Shown here piece by piece: positions 35,336 to 44,884 of a stretch of 64,000 nucleotides of DNA. Each line of letters begins with the position of its first letter. Position 1 is the stretch's first letter. Both the position numbers and the translations under genes were made by a program. The notes below the pieces were generated by a model. The model did not search any database. It saw nothing but the letters and a program-made list of their open reading frames with translations, and was not told the origin of the DNA. The DNA is from Desulfobacteraceae bacterium (GTDB lineage Bacteria; Desulfobacterota; Desulfobacteria; Desulfobacterales; Desulfosalsimonadaceae): assembly GCA_014237465.1 (NCBI GenBank), contig JABZFM010000033.1:98049-162048 (forward strand), given 5' to 3'.

Positions 35336-36367
35336 TTATTTTTCTTTTATGCCGACAGGGATAAAAAATGCCCATCCTTTCTGGGGTTTATTATCTATTC
35401 TGCCCTCAATGTCCGCATACCCGAACCATTTTTCAACACCCAGCAGATTTGAGGTCTGATCCTTCTTAAGCACTCGAATATCCAGGCTTAAATCCCTTTC
35501 AACACTTCTTACTGAAATATGAACCGGATATTTCTTCCCTTTATTTCCACTTTGTGCCCATTCATGCACCGAATACTCAAAAGATGAAATTTTTTGACCT
35601 TTCCCGTCCGGATCAGATATCAGAATATATTCTTCCGGCAGCATGGACGAATCATCTTCTGAAGGCGGAATATCGCTGATGATAATATCATACCCTGAAT
35701 CCAGATGAGCAACAATCCAGTCTCCGGATTCATCAATCTTTTCGCCCCAGAAATGCTGAAAATGTCCCTGACCGGATGCGCATAAATCATATCCGCCATT
35801 CAAAGACGCTTCGATATTCATCCGGGGAAACATGTACCAGTCAAAAGTTTTTCCCTCCGGATCACGCTGACATATCTGGTCATAGTCAAAGGTATCTTTT
35901 TCCGGAAAAAGTGTCAACTTTGCACAAAAATTTGTAAAACTGGCGTATGTGAGGAAGATCTTTTTTCTGGCATTGTAGCGAAAAAAACTGTCATGGAATT
36001 TTTCATTCAAACTTTTTTCGCAATGGGTAACTTTTTCAAAGGGGGGGAAAAATATGTTATTTTCGTAAGTATATTTGCCGGTAGACGTATCCAGCCAGAA
36101 AATATGCGCAAAATTCCCTTTCAGAAAATAAAGGGTTCCGGAACAGAAAAACATTCCAAGATAAAGCGCCCCGTCTTTTCCGGGCAAATCTATTTTGGAA
36201 TGAAATGTCCAGGTTTCAAATTTTTCATCCTGCTTACCAAGCGGATAACCATCTGTCGTTGAATATGAAGGCCTGGCACTTAATATAATGATCAACATCA
36301 TCAATGCCAGACACCTGCTGACAAGTTGCACCCAGGCCCGCGAACAGCCGTAAAATTTTAGTTCCAT
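35336..36367 (-). CDS. exported lipocalin-like (AttH/CrtC-type) protein
   Basis: 343 aa from the ATG at 36367, with AAGAGG upstream. A signal peptide ends near SYS-TT. The mature part has ASGQGHFQHFWGEKI, which resembles the GyfeHqWG motif of AttH/CrtC lipocalin-like proteins, a DWIVAHLDSGYDIIISD strand pair and a late KWFGYADIEGRI. The family includes hydroxyneurosporene synthase-type carotenoid hydratases, but no carotenoid genes are nearby and the role is open. Also present are several cysteines (Cys at CSG, HCE and NFC) possibly forming disulfides. Confidence 0.6.
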   Translation of the reverse strand: MELKFYGCSRAWVQLVSRCLALMMLIIILSARPSYSTTDGYPLGKQDEKFETWTFHSKIDLPGKDGALYLGMFFCSGTLYFLKGNFAHIFWLDTSTGKYTYENNIFFPPFEKVTHCEKSLNEKFHDSFFRYNARKKIFLTYASFTNFCAKLTLFPEKDTFDYDQICQRDPEGKTFDWYMFPRMNIEASLNGGYDLCASGQGHFQHFWGEKIDESGDWIVAHLDSGYDIIISDIPPSEDDSSMLPEEYILISDPDGKGQKISSFEYSVHEWAQSGNKGKKYPVHISVRSVERDLSLDIRVLKKDQTSNLLGVEKWFGYADIEGRIDNKPQKGWAFFIPVGIKEK

Positions 36368-36586
36368 AATCCTCTTTCCCGTTCCACGCCACATCAGTCA
36401 GGACTTTCATATCAATAAAGATATCAGGTGTCAATTTCGGTTTCATGCCATCTTCGGAATATTGTGAATCAATTAATAATTACAATGATTTATCATTTAT
36501 ACTGCCGTCTGTTCCGGTGGTGGAACCATGGCGTGTGCCAGGCATTTTTCATAGGGCTCCGAGCTGTCAGGTGTTACCCTGCAAAT

Positions 36587-36946
36587 TTATGATCTTTGGT
36601 TCATTTTTTTGATGATACATTGCTGCAGTTCAGCCATATTAATTGATGTAAATTCAATGCCCACGCCATTTTCAGCCGAATGAACGGTCTTTCCATAAGC
36701 TTTTACAGAAAGATCGGAGGAACTGGAAGCAGGATCAAAGTTAATTGTGATTTCTGCTTTTGATGAAACCGGAACGGACTCTTCTGTTATTAAAAACATG
36801 CCGCCGGTGCTGAGATTATCAACAATCCCCTTAATGGTCAGGGTCTTTCGAGAGCCGGCGCTGAATGGGTCATCCACTTTTATTGTTGCTTCAGTATCCT
36901 GCCAAACTTTTTTACGAGTAAATTTCCGATTGTTTACATTATTCAT
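36587..36946 (-). CDS. PilZ-domain protein
   Basis: 119 aa from the ATG at 36946, with GAGGCAGG upstream; in-frame starts at 36958 and 36976 are alternatives. Seen: NRKFTRKKVWQDTEATI (RxxxR-like motif), VDNLSTGGMFLIT (D/N-x-S-x-x-G) and GVGIEFTSI. A stand-alone c-di-GMP-binding PilZ domain. Nothing nearby shows its target. Confidence 0.85.
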   Translation of the reverse strand: MNNVNNRKFTRKKVWQDTEATIKVDDPFSAGSRKTLTIKGIVDNLSTGGMFLITEESVPVSSKAEITINFDPASSSSDLSVKAYGKTVHSAENGVGIEFTSINMAELQQCIIKKMNQRS

Positions 36947-36976
36947 GACCTGCCTCATCAATTGTTTCAAGCTCAA

Positions 36977-37285
36977 TTAAACCAAATATTTTAAAAATAT
37001 TTTGACTGAAATAACAAATAACCGTTTAAAACAGCCCGTACCGACACGCCCTTACGGTTGATACGAATCGCCTAAACGGACGGTTTCTATTAGATTAGTA
37101 TATATGCTGAAAAATATCACACACAGAACTATCTTCACCACTAGTGTCTCGTCAAGGATGAAATAAATTTGTTTTTCTTTTCAATTCCGCTGATGTTGTA
37201 TATGATATTCTCCAAATTTCTGTATAAACTCATTTTCTACAGATAAACGATCAACGCATCGTTGCACATGACATGGAGATTTAAT
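36977..37285. other. intergenic region upstream of proA
   Basis: About 310 bp with no gene. AT-rich stretch near 37088-37130 is a plausible promoter area for proA; nothing stronger is visible. Confidence 0.35.
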
Positions 37286-38584
37286 ATGGCCATAAAAGAC
37301 AAAGCCGGTGAGGCGAAAAAGGCATCCATCCATCTGGCAGCAGTACCAACCAATATAAAAAACAACGCGCTGAAAGCCATTGCCAGAGCTTTGGAAGAAA
37401 AATCAGATCAAATAATTTCAGCCAACCAGATGGATCTGGAAAATGCGGCAAAAGACGACCTGGCGGAACCGCTGCTGAAACGATTAAAATTCCAGCAAGA
37501 TAAAATCAAAGACGCCATCGAAGGCATAAACAGCGTGATCGGCCTTGAAGATCCCGTGGGAGTGACATCCAGCGCGCTGGAACTTGACAAAGGACTTGAA
37601 CTTTTCAAGGTGAGCAGCCCCATCGGCGTGATTGGCATTGTCTTTGAATCCAGACCGGATGCCCTGGTGCAGATTTCATCTTTGTGCCTTAAAAGTGGAA
37701 ATGCCGTGATGATGAAAGGCGGCAGCGAAGCAGCCAACACCAACCGCATATTGGCGGATATCATCAGTAAAGCAGGCATTGAAGCCGGAATTCCGGAAGA
37801 CTGGCTAACACTGATGGAAGCCCGGTCCGATGTTGCGGACATGCTGTCCATGGATAAATTTATCGACCTGATTATTCCCCGGGGAAGCAACGAGTTTGTT
37901 AAATACATCATGGATAATACCAACATTCCCGTCCTGGGACATGCCGACGGCATCTGCCATGTGTATATCGACAAGCTGGTGGATATTGAAATGGCGGTGA
38001 ATATTGCTGTGGACAGCAAGTGTCAATATGTGGCGGTTTGTAACGCAGCGGAAACCCTTCTGGTACATAAAGACATTGCCCCGAAAGTCCTGCCAGAGCT
38101 GAAAACCGCGCTTGAGAAAAAAGGGGTTGAAATCAGGGGATGCGAGAATACCTTAAAAATAATTGATGTAAAAGCAACCACGGAAGAAGACTGGCGCACG
38201 GAATACCTGGACCTGATTGTATCTGTCAGGATTGTCGACAAACTTGATGATGCCATTAACCATATCAATACATTCGGCTCCGGTCATACGGATGTTATTG
38301 TTACCGAAGATAAAAACAGGGGCATCAAATTCATGGATTACGTGGATTCGGCGGATGTGTTTCTCAATTGCAGCAGCCGGTTTGCCGACGGTTTTCGCTA
38401 TGGCCTCGGGGCGGAAGTCGGCATCAGCACCAACAAAATTCATGCCCGCGGCCCCGTCGGGCTCGAGGGGCTGATGATCTACAAATGGCGGCTTGTGGGA
38501 AACGGTCATGTGGTGTCGGATTATTCAGGAACAAATGCCAAAACATTTACCCATCGACCGCTTGATAAAAAATTCAACAAATAA
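37286..38584 (+). CDS. proA: gamma-glutamyl phosphate reductase
   Basis: 432 aa from ATG 37286 with GGAG upstream (the frame opens 24 bases earlier). Aldehyde dehydrogenase-superfamily enzyme of proline biosynthesis that reduces gamma-glutamyl phosphate to the semialdehyde with NADPH. Seen: IGVIGIVFESRPDALVQ, KGGSEAANTN, LIIPRGSNEFVKYI, the catalytic Cys in QYVAVCNAAETLLVH, GSGHTDVIVT and RGPVGLEGLMIYKW. The catalytic segment has AVCNAAE where most enzymes have SACNAME. Length matches the family. proB is not in the window. Confidence 0.95.
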   Translation: MAIKDKAGEAKKASIHLAAVPTNIKNNALKAIARALEEKSDQIISANQMDLENAAKDDLAEPLLKRLKFQQDKIKDAIEGINSVIGLEDPVGVTSSALELDKGLELFKVSSPIGVIGIVFESRPDALVQISSLCLKSGNAVMMKGGSEAANTNRILADIISKAGIEAGIPEDWLTLMEARSDVADMLSMDKFIDLIIPRGSNEFVKYIMDNTNIPVLGHADGICHVYIDKLVDIEMAVNIAVDSKCQYVAVCNAAETLLVHKDIAPKVLPELKTALEKKGVEIRGCENTLKIIDVKATTEEDWRTEYLDLIVSVRIVDKLDDAINHINTFGSGHTDVIVTEDKNRGIKFMDYVDSADVFLNCSSRFADGFRYGLGAEVGISTNKIHARGPVGLEGLMIYKWRLVGNGHVVSDYSGTNAKTFTHRPLDKKFNK

Positions 38585-38639
38585 ACAATCATTAACCGGA
38601 TCAACAGAAATAAATAGGGCATCGAATGGGATTTTTTGA

Positions 38640-39225
38640 ACTCAACAACCACCGGCTAAAGCCGGTGGGATGAAATAAAGGGCTGAAAGCCCGGATACGG
38701 GTCAAAGACCCGTTAATGCTCAGTCTTGAAATCATCGTCCTTTTTAGGCTCAAAATGATGCTCAAGATATGTCTTTATCATTTCATCGGTGACATTTCCC
38801 GATGATGCACAAAAAAAACCTCGTGCCCAAAAATGGCGTCCCCAAAACCTTTTTCGTAAATGGGGAAAATCGGCGAACAATTTACTTGAACTCCGCCCTT
38901 TTATCCGGCGCATGATTTCACTGGGCGCCATTGTGGGTGGGGCAGAAATAAAAATATGAACATGGTCTTTACTGACTACACCCTTAATGATTTGGATTTC
39001 AAAGGCTTCACATGTTTGCCTTACTAATTCACGAACGCGAAGGGCTACATCGCCAGTTAATACCTTGTAGCGATACTTTGTTGCCCATACAAAATGATAC
39101 TCAATATTGAATACTGTGTGACTCCCATATCGATAGTCCATCTCTACCTCCTTTTTTCGGAAGTATAGCACATATCAATTGGGAGTGATAAATCTGCCCG
39201 TCTAAAGACGGGGGCTTAAACCTTA
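38640..39225 (-). mobile_element. IS200/IS605-type element carrying tnpA only
   Basis: The transposase gene is flanked by the subterminal hairpins expected for this family. Left side in window coordinates: CCACCGGCTAAAGCCGGTGG (38649-38668), GGGCTGAAAGCCC (38680-38692) and ACGGGTCAAAGACCCGT (38697-38713). Right side: CCCGTCTAAAGACGGG (39197-39212). No TnpB/IscB gene is present, so it is IS200-like. Exact ends not determinable by eye. Confidence 0.8.
38713..39141 (-). CDS. tnpA: IS200-type Y1 HUH transposase
   Basis: 142 aa from the ATG at 39141, with AGGAGG 6 bases upstream; the reading from 39171 is 10 residues too long. HUH motif DHVHIFISAPP, YHFVWATKYR near the N-terminus, and the catalytic Tyr probably in MIKTYLEHH. 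Length normal for IS200 TnpA, so likely intact. It cuts single-stranded element ends at the foot of hairpins. Confidence 0.93.
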   Translation of the reverse strand: MDYRYGSHTVFNIEYHFVWATKYRYKVLTGDVALRVRELVRQTCEAFEIQIIKGVVSKDHVHIFISAPPTMAPSEIMRRIKGRSSSKLFADFPHLRKRFWGRHFWARGFFCASSGNVTDEMIKTYLEHHFEPKKDDDFKTEH

Positions 39226-39406
39226 ATTGGGACCAGTTAACCCATCCGATGCCCTGTTTTTATTAAAGAAATATGAGCCAGGTACAGACTGACTTTTACC
39301 TTGCTTGCCGTCTAAAATTAATATAAAGATAATTATCTGAATTTAATGAAATTTAATCCGGAATCACATAAAAACTGTGTTCCGATAAGCATGAGAGGCG
39401 CCGCCC

Positions 39407-40192
39407 ATGAGGACATTTTATAAATTACTTTTTGCATTTCTTCTAACCGCATGTCTTTCCTGCGCACACGCCCATTTTATTCCACTTGAGACAAACCAGA
39501 TCACAAAAGGAATTCATGCAGGGGCGCCGGCACTCCCATATTATGTTTATTCCAAAACCGCCCTGCAGGTTCTTGATGAAGAATTTAAAAATTCAAATTC
39601 TGCCATCACCCTTGAAGACACCTATGACGCCGCATATAAATTTTCTTTTGAAGATATTCCAGCAGACGGCAATACCGGTCAGGCATTTGAAAATATGGAG
39701 ACAGCAAGCCGATACTTACAAAATATTCTAAAATCTCGGGGCGTAAATGATTCTGAGAATTATTTCATGACCAGTATTGACACTGCCAACTCAGACGGAT
39801 TTATTTTAATTACAGCTATTTATAGACACACTAGCCCCATTGCCGTATTTAATAAATTTAACTTCCTGCTCCGGCAAATGCTCACCCCCGAAGACCCGGA
39901 ATTCTACCGGCCTTACAGAACAGATGATTCAGGAAAACCGCTGGATATTGTTTATGAATGGGTTGCCCTGCCCATCGACTGTGTCTCCTACCAGGCATAC
40001 CAGGCCATTTTACTGACGTTAACCGCCAATAAAATTTTGGAACAAAAAGCGAAAAATGACTACTGGAGCGAAGAAAGGCAATGGATTGCCGGAAATTTTC
40101 TTTCTGTTCTGATCAAGCAGGACATCAAAGTCTGTCAGGCCTTGGGAATTGAAGAAGGATTCACCCAGCACCAGAAAATTTACGGCCAATAG
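39407..40192 (+). CDS. exported protein, possible lipoprotein
   Basis: 261 aa. The N-terminal signal KLLFAFLLTACLSCAHAHF offers a lipobox-like LLTAC with Cys at residue 16, or ordinary cleavage after AHA. The rest is soluble, mixed alpha/beta, with SRYLQNILKSRGVNDSENYFMTSIDT and a late QAYQAILLTLTANKILE. Family not recognised. A long ribosome binding site GAGAGGCGCC precedes the ATG. Transcribed alone and followed by a structured repeat. Confidence 0.6.
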   Translation: MRTFYKLLFAFLLTACLSCAHAHFIPLETNQITKGIHAGAPALPYYVYSKTALQVLDEEFKNSNSAITLEDTYDAAYKFSFEDIPADGNTGQAFENMETASRYLQNILKSRGVNDSENYFMTSIDTANSDGFILITAIYRHTSPIAVFNKFNFLLRQMLTPEDPEFYRPYRTDDSGKPLDIVYEWVALPIDCVSYQAYQAILLTLTANKILEQKAKNDYWSEERQWIAGNFLSVLIKQDIKVCQALGIEEGFTQHQKIYGQ

Positions 40193-40198
40193 TGACAA

Positions 40199-40346
40199 TC
40201 TTGTAAAAAATCGAATTTCGATGGCAAAGAAAAAAGCTCCAAATTCAAGACGCGCAAATCCTGAGTGATGATTCGTACTTAGCGTACCATGAAGAAACGA
40301 AGGATGCAGCGCAACGCAGAATTTGGACTTTTTACGAAGCCATCAA
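40199..40346. repeat. structured intergenic element, copy 9
   Basis: Reverse orientation. Right end GACTTTTTACGAAGCCATCA. Outer stem CCAAATTC/GAATTTGG is perfect; inner stem CGC..AATCCT with AGGAT..GCG; apical hairpin GTAC-ttagc-GTAC. Strongly similar in sequence to copy 2. Confidence 0.85.
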
Positions 40347-40543
40347 TAGTGGAGACCATATAGAACACACCGACAACGCCGTCTTGATGAGTTTTTGGAG
40401 TTTTTTAAGAGTCCGTTCGGGTGGGAATTGTCGTTCTATTAAAGCGGATTAAAACTCTGGGTGTATCTCGGTAAGCTTTTTGCGCAACCGTTTGATATAA
40501 TTATCCATCTTATAATTTTACGCCAGGTTTTTTGAAAGTTTAT

Positions 40544-41380
40544 TTAAAGAGCAGGTTCAAATTTTTCCAGGATGATTCGAAAATATCCGACTTTAAGAGC
40601 GACCTTAATTTTGAGCATTTCTTTGGCTTTATCCGCAGAGACATAAATTGTCATGTCGTCCTTTTTTTGATCATTTTTTTCCTGTTCTTCCGTGTCCAGC
40701 TTTGTCAGCTCCGGAACAATCTCCCATGCCAGGCGTTTTGTTCCGGCAATTTCAATAGTTGTCTGCTTAATGCATTTAAGCTCCAGTAAATACTGATCTT
40801 CTCCAGTTATAACATCAAAAATTTCTTCCATTCCCACTTCCCAGTCGAGTCGCCGCACAAGACAGGTTGCGGAGAACGGATCCAGTGTAAAATTTTCCGT
40901 CTGAAATTCGCGTTCAGTTGTTTTTGACGGCTTCCCTTTCTTTGATTTTACTTCACTTGATTTGATTGTACCGTCTTTTTGAAATTCTATGGTCGTTTCT
41001 TTTTTAGTTGATTTTACCTTTTCATTAATTTTTGCTTTAATGGGGGTTAGGGGCTCAGTGGAGATACGTGATTCTCCTTTGTAGCGAATTTTGTATATTT
41101 TATCCAGTTTCCGGTTTGTTTCAGCATGTACCATTATCGTATAAAGATCATTTTCAAGATCAATGGATATGCGTGCTTTGCCGACATTGACTCTATTCCA
41201 GTTAACCTGATAATAGTAGGTGCCTAACTGCGGATGGAATTCGGGATCCAGTGGTAAATTATCGACCGTCCTTTCCGGTGTGCAATCCGCTGAAATATTC
41301 GTTAGAAAAAATATTGTAGCGGCAATCAATAAAATTTTCGCGATTAAAAGCCTCTTATTAATTCTGTTAATTAATATCAT
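40544..41380 (-). CDS. exported DUF3108-family protein
   Basis: 278 aa from the ATG at 41380; the longer reading from 41464 has no ribosome binding site support. Signal peptide with core LLIAKILLIAATIFFLTNISADC. The mature part is beta-rich: GTYYYQVNWNRVNVGKARISID, then KIRYKGESRISTEPLTPIK and FTLDPFSATCLVRRLDWEVG, the pattern of DUF3108 proteins. These are periplasmic or outer-membrane associated with unknown function. Last gene of the pqi-type operon, 90 bp after the DUF1207 gene. Confidence 0.7.
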   Translation of the reverse strand: MILINRINKRLLIAKILLIAATIFFLTNISADCTPERTVDNLPLDPEFHPQLGTYYYQVNWNRVNVGKARISIDLENDLYTIMVHAETNRKLDKIYKIRYKGESRISTEPLTPIKAKINEKVKSTKKETTIEFQKDGTIKSSEVKSKKGKPSKTTEREFQTENFTLDPFSATCLVRRLDWEVGMEEIFDVITGEDQYLLELKCIKQTTIEIAGTKRLAWEIVPELTKLDTEEQEKNDQKKDDMTIYVSADKAKEMLKIKVALKVGYFRIILEKFEPAL

Positions 41381-41470
41381 TTCGGATTCTCTTTCAATTG
41401 GCTTGTCTATAATTTGTGTATATAATGGCTTCGTAAAAATCTTATAAAAAAACTGCATATGCAATATTTT

Positions 41471-42355
41471 TTAATAAAAATCAAACATTACACCGAAGAG
41501 CACATAGCTTTCATCATAATCTAAAGCAAATTCACCGAGTATCGCCCGGCCGGTATATGCCTCAACGCCGATACGGCAGTTGCTGCTGCTTGCCGACCGT
41601 TTGATATAAAAGCCACCCTGAACCGAAGTGCCAAGATTCCATCCGGTTTCCTGAAAAGAACGAAAATGGATGCCGGCATAGTATGCCGTACTGTTATTCC
41701 ACATATCATGCGGTCCCTGATACTGGAATCCCCCCTCTACAGCCCATCTTTCCTGACGGGCATTATTACCTATATGAAACGCATAACTTGGTTCGATATA
41801 AAATTGAACGTCATTATTGACTTGATAGCACAATCCAAAGGCAAAGTCTTCACGAGTATAACCGACTCTTTTGCGGCCGGTGGATTCAATATATTCATCT
41901 CCCAAATGGGCGGAAAGGTGACGGTAGCCGTAACGGACCGTTATGGTATCTCTCCAGTCATACACCAGAAAAAGACCATACAGACCATCCCAGCCGACAT
42001 TATCTAACTGGTTGCCGGTATCGAACTGGGTGAACAGGCATCCCTCTATGTCAAGCGCAAAATCATTAATGCCTTTCGGGTCTGTAATTTTAAACAAGGT
42101 ATAGCGAGTACCGGCATCCAAAACTGCACGACCGGAAGAGGTATCCGGGATATCCGTGTCAAAGAGAGCGAACCCCAAACTCATACGCGGACGTCTCGGA
42201 TCAGCCACGTAATCCGGATAGGGTTGATCGGCTGGATCAAATTCAAATACCCATCCCCTGCGGGTTTCAAATGAAGAGTCAGCTGGCAGGGCATCCTCTG
42301 CAATTGCCGGTGAACATAACATTAAAAAACAGCAAAAAAGCAATGCATATCTCAC
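41471..42355 (-). CDS. DUF1207-like outer-membrane protein
   Basis: 294 aa with a GTG start and GGAGGG at 7 bases. Signal peptide ends near AIA-ED. The mature protein reads as a beta-barrel with alternating strands (TRYTLFKITDP, DTITVRYGYRHLSAHLGDEY, VQFYIEPSYAFHIG) and ends in Phe-Tyr (FGVMFDFY). DPRRPRMSLGFALFD near residue 52 is the feature that made me choose DUF1207. Probably an outer-membrane component linked to the MCE system upstream, an inference from position. Confidence 0.65.
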   Translation of the reverse strand: MRYALLFCCFLMLCSPAIAEDALPADSSFETRRGWVFEFDPADQPYPDYVADPRRPRMSLGFALFDTDIPDTSSGRAVLDAGTRYTLFKITDPKGINDFALDIEGCLFTQFDTGNQLDNVGWDGLYGLFLVYDWRDTITVRYGYRHLSAHLGDEYIESTGRKRVGYTREDFAFGLCYQVNNDVQFYIEPSYAFHIGNNARQERWAVEGGFQYQGPHDMWNNSTAYYAGIHFRSFQETGWNLGTSVQGGFYIKRSASSSNCRIGVEAYTGRAILGEFALDYDESYVLFGVMFDFY

Positions 42356-42466
42356 AATGGACCCTCCTTGCTTGTAAGCATCTGAATATTAATTATAAAA
42401 TCCGAGGCTAATTTTACCAAAAACATTTAGTGAGAACGATATATTCAATAAAAAAATCAATTCATC

Positions 42467-43096
42467 TTATTCAGCATCATTTTCAATGAATTGAATTTCT
42501 AAAACTATTTCTTTACTTAACTCAGCAAGGGACTGACTGAGAGCGGCGACCAGTCCTTCATAACCTGTTCCAGTGACCGGTTGTTCGATGATCGATTGCC
42601 TGGTCAGAATCGTGTTCTCCTCTTTCTGATTATTACGCAGTGTCCAGATTGCCTTTAGTTTTACCGCCCCTCCCGTTTTCCCGTCAAACTGCCTGATATC
42701 AATAGAAATTCTGTAGTCCGGGCGGATGTCTGCGCCCCATGGAAACTGCAGTATTCGATTTTTCGGGAAAAAAACTGAAAGATTTTCAAACATCACTTTA
42801 AGAATATCCTGGTCCAGCAATCCTCCCCACCGGTTAAATTCGGATAAGTCAATCCGGTGGGGGCCGGACCGGGTTACAATTTGGGGCCGGTTGAGATATT
42901 CCGGTAATTTAACCGGGCCGACACCAATCGTAATATCCGGCAAGGAAGCGTATGCATCGGGCTGAGTTATTTCAGCCATAGGAGCCAGCGTATAGAAAGC
43001 CGAAGGGAGCGTCGAACTCCTGCACCCGAAGAAACAAAAAAGTCCCAGAAAGATGAAGATACCGGAAATTAAATATAACTTATCAAGTTTCATCAT
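42467..43096 (-). CDS. pqiC: PqiC-like outer-membrane lipoprotein
   Basis: 209 aa. Lipobox in LFCFFGCRSS (Cys25). The ABC-type transport auxiliary (PqiC/YmbA) signature is visible: FYTLAP near the N-terminus, ITIGVGPVKLPEYLNRPQIVTR, FNRWGGLLDQDILKVMFENL. In E. coli PqiC caps the PqiB tunnel at the outer membrane. It follows pqiB after a 168-bp repeat whose edge supplies GGGAG before the ATG, so translation may start at the first or second ATG. Confidence 0.85.
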   Translation of the reverse strand: MMKLDKLYLISGIFIFLGLFCFFGCRSSTLPSAFYTLAPMAEITQPDAYASLPDITIGVGPVKLPEYLNRPQIVTRSGPHRIDLSEFNRWGGLLDQDILKVMFENLSVFFPKNRILQFPWGADIRPDYRISIDIRQFDGKTGGAVKLKAIWTLRNNQKEENTILTRQSIIEQPVTGTGYEGLVAALSQSLAELSKEIVLEIQFIENDAE

Positions 43097-43103
43097 TGAT
43101 ACT

Positions 43104-43267
43104 CCCGTAAAAAGTCAGATTTCGACGGCAAAGTATAAAAGTTCACCAACCTCATAACAATTGGCAAGGCGCGCAAATCCTTCGTAATGATAAGTACTTT
43201 TCGTACTTTGAAGCAGCGAAGGATGCAGCGCAACACAGAAGTTGGGCTTTTTACGAAGCCGTCATCA
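43104..43267. repeat. structured intergenic element, copy 10, inside the pqi operon
   Basis: Left end CCGTAAAAAGTC, right end GGCTTTTTACGAAGCCGTCA. Inner stem GCGCAAATCCTTCG with CGAAGGATGCAGCGC (partly mismatched), apical hairpin AGTAC-ttttc-GTACT. The right end includes the stop codon of pqiB (43265-43267), and the left end lies 7 bases from the start of pqiC. Confidence 0.9.
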
Positions 43268-44884
43268 TTGATCTTTTCCTTTCCCATAAATAATTGCATC
43301 AGGATGTCGGTTTAAGTAATCGACAAACGACCGAAATGACCGGGCGGCGCCTGCCAGTTCTTCCAGCGCGCGTCGCGCTTCCTGGTTCATTGAAGAATCC
43401 GAGCTGAGCATTTCTTCAATTATTTCCATCGTATCGTGGGCCTGTTTGAGAGCGGCGATTGCCTCGGGTTCCACCTCTTTGTTAAAACTTTTCAACAATG
43501 TCTGTGTCTCGGTGAGCATTTGACTAAATTCCCGAACAGCCACCCGAACTTCATTGCTTATTTCCTCAAACGGCAGTTTATTTAGCCGGTCAACGAGTCG
43601 ATTAACAGAAGCCGTAATTACTTCCAGTTGGGTTTTAACGGTTGGAAATTCAGGGAATGTATCATTCCACACAATCTTCTGCGGCAGGGCTTCCGCCTGA
43701 AAATTCAAGTCAACGTATAGCTGACCGGTCAACAGGTTCCCCATTTTAAGCTGTGCCCTTAAGCCTTTTGCCACGATATCATCCATAAATTTTTGCCGGT
43801 CTGCTTTATCAATAAATTCAGGCTGCCCCAGCATCCTTTCCGGTTCAATTTCGATCAGAACCGGGATGGTATACTTTTGACTTTCAAGGTCCAGGTTCAG
43901 GTTGATATCAATTACCTGGCCGATTTTAATGCCTCTGAATTCAACCGGAGACCCTCGTGTAAGTCCGCGGACGGAATCGTCGAAACGAAGCAGCCAATGA
44001 GTTTTTTTCGAATACCTTTTTTGCTGTGATTCAAAATGGTTATTAAATAATGCAAAGGTGTCGTTTTCTTTTGCCGGGGCGCTGTGTTCGAGATTAACCG
44101 GGGTATCAAAGGCGATTCCGCCCAATAAAATGGTGACAATGGATTCCGTATCAATTCGTATCCCATTGGCATCCACAACAACATCAAATCCGCCGGCATT
44201 CCAGAATCTTGTATTGTTTTGAACAAATTGGTCATAGGGTTCGTTGACGAAAATACGAATGTTGATTAAATGATGATCACTGTCAAGCGCGTAATTGACC
44301 ACCTGTCCCACTTTAATCTGTTTATGGTAAACCGGTGCGCCCATATCCAGCGAACCAAGCTTTTCCGCCTGAAGCATAAAATGACGGCCCGGCAAATCGG
44401 CAGTTACAATGGGCGGGCGATCCAGCCCTTTAAATTCATTTTTTGGGTTTCCACCTCTTCCAGGATCAACAGCAATGTATGAACCGGCAAAAAGCGTATT
44501 GAGCCCGGATATTTCGCCGGCGGCAACCCTTGCTTTTACTATCCAGAAACGCGTTTTGTCAGTCAGATATTCTTCAGATCCCTTCGCCAGCTTTGCTGAA
44601 ACAATAACGCGTGACAAATCCTCGGAAAGTCCAATGGATTCAACCAGACCCACTTCCACATCCTTGAACTTTATTTTGGTCTTTCCGGCTTCCAGGCCTT
44701 CAGCTGATTCAAATGTGATTGTTATTTCCGGACCCCGCTCCGACATTGCCTTATAGACTAACCAGGCGCCGATAATCAGGGCGACTATCGGAACAATCCA
44801 TACAACGGAAAAAGACTTCCGGGAATGGATAACGGCTTCAGGCATATCCGAGTGATCGAGGGGGGAATTATTGTTTTCGGGCAT
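43265..44884 (-). CDS. pqiB: PqiB-like MCE-domain lipid transport protein
   Basis: 539 aa from the ATG at 44884 with GGAGGAAAGAG upstream. One N-terminal membrane anchor (VVWIVPIVALIIGAWLVYKAM) precedes three MCE repeats: ESAEGLEAGKTKIKFKDVEVG, DMGAPVYHKQIKVGQV and GLTRGSPVEFRGIKIGQVI. A C-terminal helical region (residues about 430-520) would form the tunnel needle. PqiB builds a syringe-like channel for phospholipids between the inner and outer membranes. It overlaps the preceding pqiA gene by 17 bp. Confidence 0.92.
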   Translation of the reverse strand: MPENNNSPLDHSDMPEAVIHSRKSFSVVWIVPIVALIIGAWLVYKAMSERGPEITITFESAEGLEAGKTKIKFKDVEVGLVESIGLSEDLSRVIVSAKLAKGSEEYLTDKTRFWIVKARVAAGEISGLNTLFAGSYIAVDPGRGGNPKNEFKGLDRPPIVTADLPGRHFMLQAEKLGSLDMGAPVYHKQIKVGQVVNYALDSDHHLINIRIFVNEPYDQFVQNNTRFWNAGGFDVVVDANGIRIDTESIVTILLGGIAFDTPVNLEHSAPAKENDTFALFNNHFESQQKRYSKKTHWLLRFDDSVRGLTRGSPVEFRGIKIGQVIDINLNLDLESQKYTIPVLIEIEPERMLGQPEFIDKADRQKFMDDIVAKGLRAQLKMGNLLTGQLYVDLNFQAEALPQKIVWNDTFPEFPTVKTQLEVITASVNRLVDRLNKLPFEEISNEVRVAVREFSQMLTETQTLLKSFNKEVEPEAIAALKQAHDTMEIIEEMLSSDSSMNQEARRALEELAGAARSFRSFVDYLNRHPDAIIYGKGKDQ